6,063 bases of DNA, from contig JALFGI010000231.1 of assembly GCA_022777455.1 (NCBI GenBank), forward strand, positions 1 to 6,063, read 5' to 3'. The DNA comes from Clostridiales bacterium (GTDB lineage: Bacteria > Bacillota_A > Clostridia > Oscillospirales > Oscillospiraceae). The notes under the pieces were generated by a model, which saw only the letters and a program-made list of their open reading frames with translations, had not been told where the DNA came from and made no database searches. Of this stretch, positions 1-5,711 are shown piece after piece. Each line of letters opens with the position of its first letter. Position 1 is the first letter of the stretch. A program made the translations under genes and the position numbers.

Positions 1-46
1 TAACCGATATTGGTTAATATTATTATAGACTGTTTTCGGTTAATAT
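1..46. promoter_or_regulatory. Putative operator/promoter region of the XRE regulator
   Basis: The 9-mer GGTTAATAT occurs twice in direct orientation, at 12-20 and 38-46. The first copy also forms the right arm of a near-palindrome, AACC-GATATT-GGTT, at 3-16. Between the copies lies an AT-rich stretch with overlapping TATTAT hexamers (18-26) that could be a -10 element; its -35 would fall before the window. Repeats of this size directly in front of a Cro/C1-type regulator suggest an autoregulatory operator. The repeats are seen; the role is inferred. Confidence 0.45.
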
Positions 47-74
47 GCAAGCAGAAAGTGGGGCTTGCATTGGT

Positions 75-302
75 ATGATTTCTTATGACAATTTGTGGAA
101 AGTAATGAAAGAAAAGGGCGTTACCCAATATTCCTTGATCAAGGACTATCACATAAGCCCCGGACAGATCACACGGTTAAAACGAAATGAAAGTGTCAGC
201 ACCCACACAATAGAGGTCTTCTGCCGCATACTGCATTGTTCTGTTGGTGAGATCATGGAATATGTGGAGGACGAACCCGATCACGGTGAAACAGAGGATT
301 AA
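75..302 (+). CDS. Small Cro/C1-type (XRE) helix-turn-helix transcriptional regulator
   Basis: A 75-residue protein that is essentially one DNA-binding domain. It resembles the compact HTH_26/YozG-like XRE family: residues 1-12 form the first helix (MISYDNLWKVMK), followed by a helix-turn-helix around residues 16-40 (VTQYSLIKDYHISPGQITRLK) and the family's usual C-terminal helices with the 'IEVFCRILHCSVGEIMEY' pattern, then a short acidic tail. The protein is cytoplasmic. ATG at 75 is chosen over the in-frame ATG at 45 because family members begin with this M-(x)-SY pattern and the extra ten residues have no counterpart; neither start has a good Shine-Dalgarno. Such regulators commonly control integrase/excision or transfer genes in integrative elements, and its position beside two recombinases fits that. 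Its targets are not visible. It converges with the serine recombinase across a shared terminator. Confidence 0.82.
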   Translation: MISYDNLWKVMKEKGVTQYSLIKDYHISPGQITRLKRNESVSTHTIEVFCRILHCSVGEIMEYVEDEPDHGETED

Positions 303-336
303 AATACTAACTTTAATTTCTATATGGAGCAAGAAA

Positions 337-369
337 GGGGACGGCTTATGTGTACCGTCCCCCATTTTT
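337..369. terminator. Bidirectional hairpin terminator between convergent genes
   Basis: GGGGACGG (337-344) pairs perfectly with CCGTCCCC (355-362) across a 10-base loop. ATTTTT follows on the plus strand, which ends the regulator transcript. On the minus strand the hairpin is followed by TTTCTT, which could also end the serine recombinase transcript. The plus-strand T-run overlaps the recombinase stop codon. Confidence 0.75.
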
Positions 370-1048
370 AGCGTTCCTCTTTCAACTCCCGCTTGTATTT
401 GTAATAGGTGTTTCTGGCAAGTCCGGCAAGGCTCATGCACTCAGCATCATTCAAACTTCCACCAAAATCTGCGCTATGCTTTCTGATAATCTCTTTTGCC
501 GCCACACTCTTTTTTGTAACCAGCTTTGTGCCTTTGACCATTCCGATTTGCTTACCATTCAACCGGGCGGTCTCCATGCCCTCTCTGGTTCTCTGGTGCA
601 AGTCCTCAACTTCCTTTTCGGACTGTTCAAACGCTTTACGGATTTGCTTTTCTGCCAACAGCTTAATCACTCTGTTTGTGGCTTCAATGTAAATATCGGC
701 TATCTCATTGCCTGTGGCGGCTATGGACTGCGACACAGCGGACTTGTATGTGTCGGTATCAATATACCCCTCTTTGATAAATACAAGGTTTACGCCCTTG
801 TCCATCAACTCAAAGTATGTTTTGATTCCCTCGTCTGCGTTCCGGCTCATGCGGCTAACTGAATCAAACACAATCGTATCTCCCGCCTTGATACGCTTAA
901 TCAGCTTTTGCCATTCGGGTCTGTCCATCTTAGTGCCTGTGTATGCTTCCTGTAATATGTGGGCGGTAGGGTATGCCGCTGTTATGTTTCTAATCTGCCG
1001 CTCAATGCTCTGTTGTTTGGTGCTGATTCTGCAATATCCGTACACCAT
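368..1048 (-). CDS. Small serine recombinase (resolvase/invertase family)
   Basis: A 226-residue site-specific recombinase that cuts DNA through a 5'-phosphoserine link. The catalytic domain opens with VYGYCRISTKQQ, placing Ser9 as nucleophile with Arg7 beside it; DSVSRMSR at 62-69 supplies the paired arginines (66 and 69). These match the active-site arrangement of gamma-delta/Tn3-type resolvases. The long helix after the catalytic domain ends in REGMETARLNGKQIG (about 155-169), the usual link to the DNA-binding part, and a C-terminal helix-turn-helix lies at about 195-222 (SLAGLARNTYYKYKREL). The segment at about 118-152 is longer than in standard resolvases and rich in charged residues, probably a longer dimer helix. 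ATG at 1048 is chosen because an AGGAGGT site lies 6 bases upstream; the longer reading from 1141 runs through the promoter. Whether it resolves, inverts or integrates cannot be told from the gene alone. Confidence 0.9.
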   Translation of the reverse strand: MVYGYCRISTKQQSIERQIRNITAAYPTAHILQEAYTGTKMDRPEWQKLIKRIKAGDTIVFDSVSRMSRNADEGIKTYFELMDKGVNLVFIKEGYIDTDTYKSAVSQSIAATGNEIADIYIEATNRVIKLLAEKQIRKAFEQSEKEVEDLHQRTREGMETARLNGKQIGMVKGTKLVTKKSVAAKEIIRKHSADFGGSLNDAECMSLAGLARNTYYKYKRELKEER

Positions 1049-1054
1049 GCTATT

Positions 1055-1061
1055 ACCTCCT
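1055..1061 (-). promoter_or_regulatory. Ribosome binding site of the serine recombinase
   Basis: The minus strand reads AGGAGGT, a near-perfect anti-Shine-Dalgarno match, 6 bases before ATG at 1048. It fixes this start rather than the in-frame ATG at 1141. Confidence 0.85.
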
Positions 1062-1166
1062 GTATCAAATAAAGCGAACCTTAGATAAGATACACTAAGC
1101 ATACACCATATTTGCAGACCTGTCAATAGGTTTTGATACAATTTTTGAATACCTTAGTTTTGATAC
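1061..1166. repeat. Repeats around the serine recombinase promoter
   Basis: TTTTGATAC occurs at 1131-1139 and 1158-1166 in the same orientation, 27 bases apart. TGTATCAAA at 1061-1069 is an exact inverted copy of TTTGATACA at 1132-1140. ACCTTAG-N4-GATAC occurs at 1078-1093 and 1151-1166, identical at 13 of 16 positions. The copies bracket the -35/-10. They could be recombinase crossover subsites or operators; the sequence alone does not separate these. Confidence 0.55.
1098..1126 (-). promoter_or_regulatory. Promoter of the serine recombinase
   Basis: On the minus strand, TTGACA (1121-1126, perfect -35) is followed by a 17-base spacer and TATGCT (1098-1103, -10). This places the transcription start about 45 bases ahead of the coding start. 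The promoter is flanked by TTTTGATAC-type repeats, so the recombinase or an element regulator may repress it. Confidence 0.75.
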
Positions 1167-1180
1167 TCATGCTAAAAGGC

Positions 1181-1216
1181 AGAAAGAAACCACCGCCACA
1201 TAATCGAAGCGGTGGT
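1181..1216 (-). terminator. Terminator of the integrase gene
   Basis: The minus-strand transcript folds as an 8-bp stem, ACCACCGC (1209-1216) with GCGGTGGT (1189-1196), over a 12-base loop, followed by TTTCTTTCT. It begins 6 bases after the integrase stop codon and insulates the serine recombinase promoter from integrase transcription. Confidence 0.7.
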
Positions 1217-1222
1217 ATGTCT

Positions 1223-2416
1223 TTAGATTCTGTCCAGAATGTCAACGGCGGTCTGTTGCTGATTCTTCAACAGGTGAATGTATGTGTTATAGGTCACGCC
1301 AACATCCGCATGACCAAGAATGGTACTAACCGTTTTCACATCAACGCCATTCTCAAACAGTCGGCAAGCGAATGAGTGCCGCATGGCATGAAGTCCAAAT
1401 ACCTTGCTTTCTTCCATTCCGGCATACACGGCTATCTTTCGGAACATTCGGTCTAGGTATCGTGGGGTTAGGGGAGTGCCATTCTTAGAGGATAGCACAT
1501 AAGTACATTCCCCGGTTATAGAGTGAAGGTCTTGTAATGCCGCAAATGCCTTTTGATTCATGGGGATTGTTCTTTCTCCGGCGGTTGTCTTTGTGGATTG
1601 CTGATCAATCACGGTATAGTGTGTTTCGCTACTCCCGGTTCTATCCTTGACAATTACTCTGGTACTGTTTACTGAGATTGTGCGATTCTCAAAGGATATG
1701 TCCGACCATTTCAAGCCTAGCATTTCAGCCGCTCTAAGCCCTGTATTAAAGCCTAGGACGATTGCACTTCCTAGCCTGTAAATTCTCTGTCCATCCTGTT
1801 TCGTGCCGCTATAACAGGCGACAGCAGCTTCACACAGCTTGTCGGCTTCCTCTTTGGTGTAGCATTGTATCTCAGACTTTGGAAAAGATTTCTTTGCCGG
1901 GATAGTAACGCCAAGCGCAGGATTATGGACAACGGTCTTTTTGATAATTCCAGTCTTAAAACACTCGTTGACTGCATCATACGCTTTCTTTATGGTAGAG
2001 TAGGACAGACCATCGGCTTTCAGACTGTTAATCATTTTCTGGACATCATCGGAAGTAAGAGCCGCCACCTGTAAATGTCCAATGCTGGGTATGATTTGGT
2101 TCTTTACGGTTTGTTCCAATCTGTCATAGCTTTTCGGCTTCAACTCATTTGCTTTGACATTCTGCAACCAATCAAGCATATAGTTTGCAACGGTGTTGCG
2201 CTGGACAACTGCACCATCATTTTTGTGTAGTTCTTTCTGAAACTCTTTCAGTTTCTTTTTGACCTCGGCTTCTGTCTTTCCATAAAAGGCTTTGATTTTG
2301 GGCTTGCCCTCCGGCGTTAGTCCTACCCTCATGCGTGAAGTCCATCTGCCGTCCTTTAACTGAGAGATACACCCGTCACCCTTGTCACGGCGTTTCCGTT
2401 CTGCCACGTTCGACAC
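1223..2416 (-). CDS. int: Tyrosine recombinase integrase (Tn916/phage type)
   Basis: A 397-residue integrase that would catalyse integration and excision of the element through a 3'-phosphotyrosine link. The N-terminal part (about 14-60, GDGCISQLKDGRWTSRMRV and following) fits the three-strand arm-type DNA-binding domain. A helical core-binding domain lies at about 74-170 and the catalytic domain at about 185-385. All active-site residues are visible: Arg228 (NTGLRAAE), Lys276 (STKTTAGE), His343 and Arg346 (HAMRHSFA), His369 (LGHAD) and the nucleophile Tyr379 (NTYIHLL). Length is normal for the family, so it appears intact. The start is uncertain: the listed start is GTG at 2416; an in-frame GTG at 2407 has a G-tract at Shine-Dalgarno distance; an ATG at 2422-2424 is out of frame by one base because of a seven-G run. 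The gene lies about 150 bases from a tRNA-Trp 3' end and reads away from it, as is usual beside an attachment site. Confidence 0.93.
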   Translation of the reverse strand: MSNVAERKRRDKGDGCISQLKDGRWTSRMRVGLTPEGKPKIKAFYGKTEAEVKKKLKEFQKELHKNDGAVVQRNTVANYMLDWLQNVKANELKPKSYDRLEQTVKNQIIPSIGHLQVAALTSDDVQKMINSLKADGLSYSTIKKAYDAVNECFKTGIIKKTVVHNPALGVTIPAKKSFPKSEIQCYTKEEADKLCEAAVACYSGTKQDGQRIYRLGSAIVLGFNTGLRAAEMLGLKWSDISFENRTISVNSTRVIVKDRTGSSETHYTVIDQQSTKTTAGERTIPMNQKAFAALQDLHSITGECTYVLSSKNGTPLTPRYLDRMFRKIAVYAGMEESKVFGLHAMRHSFACRLFENGVDVKTVSTILGHADVGVTYNTYIHLLKNQQQTAVDILDRI

Positions 2417-2424
2417 CCCCCCAT

Positions 2425-2447
2425 TTTTATTACTTATTTTATTACTT
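2425..2447. repeat. Tandem 11-bp direct repeat before the integrase start
   Basis: TTTTATTACTT occurs at 2425-2435 and 2437-2447, a period of 12 bases. It sits in the presumed 5' leader of int. Paired short direct repeats near an integrase gene are commonly arm-type integrase sites or operators for an element regulator; which applies here is inference. Confidence 0.5.
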
Positions 2448-2471
2448 GTCCATAGGGATTCATCGGGAATA

Positions 2472-2500
2472 ATAGTGACACACGGTTTTCAAAAAGTCAA
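2472..2500 (-). promoter_or_regulatory. Probable integrase promoter
   Basis: The minus strand shows TTGACT (2495-2500) and, 17 bases on, CACTAT (2472-2477). A better -10 hexamer, TATTAT (2469-2474), lies too far away at 20 bases. The -35 is good and the -10 mediocre, which would suit a weak or activator-dependent integrase promoter. Confidence 0.4.
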
Positions 2501-2530
2501 GAAAGTGCCTATTTTTCGTGCATATACAAC

Positions 2531-2561
2531 AAAAAAGCCGTCCAATTAAGGACGACTTTTT
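2531..2561 (-). terminator. Terminator of the tRNA operon
   Basis: On the minus strand, A/T-flanked GTCGTCC (2550-2556) pairs with GGACGGC (2537-2543) over a 6-base loop, followed by TTTTTT. The one non-Watson-Crick pair (2538 with 2555) is a G-U wobble in the minus transcript but a C-A mismatch in the plus transcript, which favours minus-strand use, that is, ending the tRNA transcript just after tRNA-Trp. Confidence 0.75.
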
Positions 2562-2570
2562 GTGAAAAAG

Positions 2571-2646
<76 letters not shown>

Positions 2647-2678
2647 ATATTGATAAAAGGCGAAGAGCCTGGATGAAC

Positions 2679-2755
2679 TGGTGGGCCTTCAGGGACTCGA
2701 ACCCGGGACTATCCGGTTATGAGCCGGAGGCTCTGACCAACTGAGCTAAAGGCCC
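2679..2755 (-). tRNA. tRNA with anticodon CAT, best fit tRNA-Ile2 (lysidine type)
   Basis: A 77-base cloverleaf with encoded CCA. Acceptor GGGCCTT/AAGGCCC pairs fully, D stem GCTC/GAGC, anticodon stem TCCGG/CCGGA with loop CTCATAA. The paired first base rules out initiator tRNA-fMet. C4-G69 and C5-G68 are the acceptor pairs that TilS uses in E. coli to pick tRNA-Ile2 over elongator tRNA-Met, and the molecule resembles B. subtilis tRNA-Ile2. The call is therefore Ile2, decoding AUA after C34 becomes lysidine; elongator tRNA-Met remains possible. The T stem (CCGGG/CCCTG) has one C-U mismatch at pair 50-64. It is 32 bases upstream of tRNA-Trp in the same transcript. Confidence 0.9.
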
Positions 2756-2790
2756 ATGGAATCTCGGGTGAACTCATCACCACGCGGGCT

Positions 2791-2819
2791 ATTATATCAT
2801 GCCGCTCCGGGATTGTCAA
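2791..2819 (-). promoter_or_regulatory. Consensus promoter of the tRNA operon
   Basis: The minus strand carries TTGACA (2814-2819), a 17-base spacer ending in TGA, and TATAAT (2791-2796): perfect -35 and -10 hexamers with an extended -10 TG. Transcription would start near 2784, about 30 bases before the first tRNA. A full-consensus promoter fits constitutive, growth-linked stable-RNA expression. Confidence 0.9.
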
Positions 2820-2832
2820 GCGTAATTATGGC

Positions 2833-2866
2833 AAAAAAATGAAATCTCCCCGGCGGGCCGGGGAGA
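2833..2866 (-). terminator. Terminator of the hprK operon
   Basis: The minus transcript forms a 9-bp GC-rich stem, TCTCCCCGG with CCGGGGAGA, over a 4-base loop (2845-2866), then ATTTCA and a run of seven T (2833-2839). It lies 7 bases after the peptidase stop codon and ends the three-gene operon just before the tRNA promoter. Confidence 0.88.
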
Positions 2867-2873
2867 AGGGCGT

Positions 2874-3608
2874 TCATTCAAAATCCGCCATGTCCAGGCA
2901 GTCGCCGGAGCGGGTGAGCTGGGACAGTTCGCCGTCGCGGAGCAGGTAGGCTTCGCCGAAGAGCAGGAGGGTGTCGTCGTTCTGGTAGAAATAGCTCCCG
3001 TCGGGCAGGGCGAAGAAGGTGTTGCCCTGGCTGTCCGGGTAGGTGATGTCCTCAAACAGCCGCAGGCCGTCCAGAATGTTGTCCTTCACCTTCTGGTAGT
3101 GGGGCAGGATGTTCACATCGGTGAGCCCCAGGCCGGGCGCGAAGCGCGCAAAGTCCGGGTCGATGCCCTCGCCCTCTTCCTCGGGCTGGACATATACTTC
3201 CTCCGCCAGATTCATGGAACCGGCGCTGATGCCCATGACGGTGCCATCAAAATCCTCCAGCAGCTCCCGCAGGCCGATTTCCTGGAAGAAGGCGTTTTCG
3301 GTGGGTACATGGCCCCCGGCGAGGATGATGAAGTCACTTTCGGCAACCAGCTTCCCGGCATCCTCTGCGTTGGTGCCGTCCAGCACCTGATAGGCGCTGA
3401 AGGTGATGCCCGCCTGGGCGAAGGCAATGGTGGTGTCCATGCCAAACGAACAGGTCAGCTCGTGCTGCTCCGGGTCCGAGGCCACAAACAGGGCCCGGGG
3501 GAGCGGGGGCAGGGCCTGACGGATCTGGTGGATAAACTGGTTTTCCGGGTTCAGAATGGCCCGGTCAGCCCCGTCCAGATAGGGGCTGCTGGTGATAAAA
3601 ACGTTCAT
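2874..3608 (-). CDS. Peptidase S51 family protein (PepE-like dipeptidase)
   Basis: A 244-residue cytoplasmic protein of the S51/dipeptidase E fold, a class I glutamine amidotransferase-like serine hydrolase. The nucleophile elbow is GISAGSMNLAEEVY, with Ser128 at its centre. ILAGGHVPTENAFF (95-108) is the glycine-rich loop that forms the oxyanion region in this family, and His170 in NILPHYQ is the probable catalytic histidine. Family members include the aspartyl dipeptidase PepE and cyanophycinase; length fits PepE, and no cyanophycin synthetase is in view. Exact substrate cannot be read from the sequence. The start at ATG 3608 is supported by GAAAGGA 6 bases upstream. It is the last gene of a minus-strand operon, 15 bases after the pseudouridine synthase stop, and is followed by a strong terminator. 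Confidence 0.87.
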   Translation of the reverse strand: MNVFITSSPYLDGADRAILNPENQFIHQIRQALPPLPRALFVASDPEQHELTCSFGMDTTIAFAQAGITFSAYQVLDGTNAEDAGKLVAESDFIILAGGHVPTENAFFQEIGLRELLEDFDGTVMGISAGSMNLAEEVYVQPEEEGEGIDPDFARFAPGLGLTDVNILPHYQKVKDNILDGLRLFEDITYPDSQGNTFFALPDGSYFYQNDDTLLLFGEAYLLRDGELSQLTRSGDCLDMADFE

Positions 3609-3623
3609 GGATTGTCCTTTCTG

Positions 3624-4589
3624 CTAAAAATGCACGCTGGGGAAATATTCCGACACAAAGTCCACCTGGGCTGCATGGAAGGATTTTCCGTTCAGGTAGT
3701 TCAGGGAGCCGGCGTCGGTGGTAAAGGTGAAGGTGAGGCAGTAGGAGTACAGCGCCTGGTAGTTCCGGTCAAAGCGCTTGTCCAGTTTGCCGTATTTCCC
3801 GTCTCCCAGCAGGGGATGTCCGGCGTGGGCGAACTGGGCCCGGATCTGGTGGGTCCGGCCGGTGATCAGCTCGCACTCCACCAGGGACAGCCCATTGGCG
3901 CTGGCCAGGGTCCGGTAGTTGGTCTGGCAGGTTTTGGAGCCGGGCTGGGGGGTATCGGTGACGAACACCCGGTTCTTTTTGGCATCTTTAAATAGATACC
4001 CCTTCAGGCTGCCCTCCCGGGGCTTGGGGGTCCCTTCCACAATGGCCAGGTACCGCTTGTCCAGCTCCCGATCCTTGATCTTCTGGTTCATCACCCGCAG
4101 AGCTTCGGCGGTTTTGGCGGCGATGACGATGCCGCCGGTGTTCCGGTCGATGCGGTTGCACAGGGCGGGGGTGAAGGAATTCTCGCTCCGGGGGCTCCAT
4201 TCCCGCTTCTGGTACAGGTAGGCCTGGATGTGGTCGATGAGGGTTCTGCCGTATTCGGCCCCGTCGTGGGGGTGTACTGCCAGACCCGGACGCTTGTCTA
4301 CCAGCAGAATGTTTTCATCCTCGTAGACGATGTTCAGCTTGGGGGATGCCACGGTGAGGTAGGCGTTGTCCTCCCGGGGCTGGTCGAAGAATTCGTCATT
4401 GATATACAGCTGCAGCACATCTCCCGCCTTCAGCCGGGTATCCCGCTCCGCTCTTGCGCCGTTGAGCTTGATGCGCTTGATGCGGATGTATTTCTGGGCC
4501 AGGGAGGCGGGGAGCAGGGGAACGGCTTTGGCCAGAAACCGGTCCAGCCGCTGGCCCGCGTCGTTGGCGCCGATGGTAAACTCTTTCAT
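3624..4589 (-). CDS. RluA-family 23S rRNA pseudouridine synthase (RluC/RluD-like)
   Basis: A 321-residue enzyme that isomerises uridine to pseudouridine in structured RNA, most likely 23S rRNA. An S4 RNA-binding domain occupies about 11-63 (RLDRFLAK...IRIKRIKLNGARA...LKAGDVLQLYI). The catalytic domain contains NRIDRNTGGIVIAAKT at 145-160, where Asp148 is the catalytic aspartate of the R-x-D motif, here preceded by Asn where many members have His. LITGRTHQIRAQFAHAGHPLLGD (241-263) is the second strongly conserved block. Length and layout match RluC/RluD-type enzymes with an N-terminal S4 domain; the target position cannot be assigned from sequence. ATG at 4589 begins 3 bases after the hprK stop and has only a weak GGGG ahead of it, so translation is probably coupled to hprK. 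Confidence 0.92.
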   Translation of the reverse strand: MKEFTIGANDAGQRLDRFLAKAVPLLPASLAQKYIRIKRIKLNGARAERDTRLKAGDVLQLYINDEFFDQPREDNAYLTVASPKLNIVYEDENILLVDKRPGLAVHPHDGAEYGRTLIDHIQAYLYQKREWSPRSENSFTPALCNRIDRNTGGIVIAAKTAEALRVMNQKIKDRELDKRYLAIVEGTPKPREGSLKGYLFKDAKKNRVFVTDTPQPGSKTCQTNYRTLASANGLSLVECELITGRTHQIRAQFAHAGHPLLGDGKYGKLDKRFDRNYQALYSYCLTFTFTTDAGSLNYLNGKSFHAAQVDFVSEYFPSVHF

Positions 4590-4592
4590 GGA

Positions 4593-5534
4593 TCAGTGCC
4601 CCGCGTTCATTTCAAAATGCCGGTCGATCCGGTCGGAGAATTCCTGGGCGGCGTTGTAGCCCAGCTTGCGCTGGCGGTTGTTCATGGCGGCCACCTCCAG
4701 GATCACGGCCAGGTTTCGTCCTGCGGTGACAGGGATGGTGTTCATGGGCACCTTGACGCCCAGGATGTCCATATACTGATCCTCCAGGCCCAGCCGGTCA
4801 TAGGCGGCCTGGGTGTTCCAGGGGACGATGTTAACCACCAGGTTGATCTCGTTTTCGGAACGGACGGCGCCCATGCCGAACAGCTTTGCCACATTCACAA
4901 TGCCGATGCCCCGCAGCTCAATGTAGTTGCGGATGAGCTCCGGTGCGGTGCCGATGAGGGAGGTCTCGGAGACCTTGCGGATCTCCACGGCATCGTCCGC
5001 GATGAGACGGTGGCCCCGCTTGAGCAGCTCCAGTGCGGTTTCGCTTTTGCCCACGCCGCTGTCGCCCATGAGCAGCAGCCCTTCGCCGTAGACCTCCACC
5101 AGCACGCCGTGGCGGGTGATCCGGGGGGCCAGGGCGGATTTCAGATAGAAGATGATGTTGGAGGCCAGGGTGGCGGTGGCCTCCGGGGAGCGCAGGATGG
5201 TGATGGAGTGCTTTTTGGCCATGGCCAGACATTGCTCGTCCACCGGGAAGCTCCGGGCGATCAGCAGGGCAGGGGGCTTGTAGGAGAACAGCTGGTCGAA
5301 GATGGTGGCCCGCTCCTGGGGCGTTTTCCTTTGCAGATAGCTGATTTCCACGTTGCCCAGGATCTGCAGCCGCATGGGCTCGAAATAGTCGAAATAGCCC
5401 GCGATCTGGAGCCCGGGGCGGGACACATCCTCCACGGTGAGGCGGATGGATTCGTAGTCCGCCGAAGCGTAGGCCACTTCCATCTTGAATTCCTTCACCA
5501 GGGCGGACAGGGGAATGCTGTAGGTTTCAATCAT
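4593..5534 (-). CDS. hprK: HPr kinase/phosphorylase
   Basis: A 313-residue bifunctional enzyme that phosphorylates HPr at Ser46 and removes the phosphate, setting carbon catabolite repression through CcpA and controlling PTS sugar uptake in Gram-positive bacteria. The N-terminal domain (1-130) is typical of the family. The kinase domain shows RHGVLVEVYGEGLLLMGDSGVGKSE: a Walker A loop GDSGVGKS at 157-164, His142 just upstream, the acidic pair Asp180-Asp181 (LIADDAVE) and the family signature ELRGIGIVNV at 206-215. Length is normal (about 310). ATG at 5534 is chosen over the in-frame ATG at 5558 because AGGAGGT precedes it by 6 bases. It is the first gene of a three-gene minus-strand operon and is divergent from rpmB. 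Confidence 0.97.
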   Translation of the reverse strand: MIETYSIPLSALVKEFKMEVAYASADYESIRLTVEDVSRPGLQIAGYFDYFEPMRLQILGNVEISYLQRKTPQERATIFDQLFSYKPPALLIARSFPVDEQCLAMAKKHSITILRSPEATATLASNIIFYLKSALAPRITRHGVLVEVYGEGLLLMGDSGVGKSETALELLKRGHRLIADDAVEIRKVSETSLIGTAPELIRNYIELRGIGIVNVAKLFGMGAVRSENEINLVVNIVPWNTQAAYDRLGLEDQYMDILGVKVPMNTIPVTAGRNLAVILEVAAMNNRQRKLGYNAAQEFSDRIDRHFEMNAGH

Positions 5535-5540
5535 ATGTGC

Positions 5541-5547
5541 ACCTCCT
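5541..5547 (-). promoter_or_regulatory. Ribosome binding site of hprK
   Basis: The minus strand reads AGGAGGT, 6 bases before ATG at 5534. It decides the start; the upstream in-frame ATG at 5558 would place this site inside the coding region. Confidence 0.85.
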
Positions 5548-5570
5548 GCTTGCATCATTCTTATCGGTTT

Positions 5571-5598
5571 ATTATACCAGTCTTCCGGGGAATATCAA
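5571..5598 (-). promoter_or_regulatory. Promoter of the hprK operon (extended -10)
   Basis: The minus strand carries TTGATA (5593-5598), a 16-base spacer ending in TGG, and a perfect TATAAT (5571-5576). The TG one base before the -10 makes it an extended -10 promoter. A/T tracts at about 5606-5634 lie upstream and may act as an UP element shared with the divergent rpmB promoter. Confidence 0.85.
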
Positions 5599-5636
5599 CC
5601 TGTTTTTAGAAATCCAAAAATTTTGCAAAAAAATGC

Positions 5637-5665
5637 TTGCTTTTTTGGGAAAAGTCTGATATCAT
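5637..5665 (+). promoter_or_regulatory. Promoter of rpmB (extended -10)
   Basis: TTGCTT (5637-5642), a 17-base spacer ending in TGA, and TATCAT (5660-5665); the TG at 5657-5658 provides an extended -10. The start would be near 5672, leaving a leader of roughly 54 bases. The AT-rich DNA at 5606-5634 lies immediately upstream. Confidence 0.75.
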
Positions 5666-5711
5666 ATCTAAGCGCCCGAATGGGGTGCCATATGGAAGTA
5701 TCAATTCGGAT

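Noticed and set aside
350..862. 170-codon plus-strand open frame across the serine recombinase
   Set aside because: Antisense to a gene with intact catalytic motifs; the hydrophobic, Leu/Phe-rich translation is a complement artefact, not a membrane protein.
1..2500. CRISPR array, toxin-antitoxin pair or defence operon in the mobile element
   Set aside because: No regularly spaced repeats, and no second small gene next to the regulator that would make a toxin-antitoxin pair; the visible genes are only a regulator and two recombinases.
2530..2562. Palindromic hairpin considered as the integrase attachment core
   Set aside because: The T-runs and the strand-specific G-U pair fit a tRNA-operon terminator, and no second copy is visible in the window.
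3099..3995. 298-codon plus-strand open frame opposite the peptidase and pseudouridine synthase
   Set aside because: Shadow frame: antisense to conserved genes, low-complexity glycine/valine-rich, with no domain.
4230..5609. 459-codon open frame on the plus strand opposite hprK and the pseudouridine synthase
   Set aside because: It is antisense to two clear enzyme genes, has no recognisable domain, no ribosome binding site, and its composition (many His, Gly, Val, Gln) is that of a shadow of GC-rich coding DNA.
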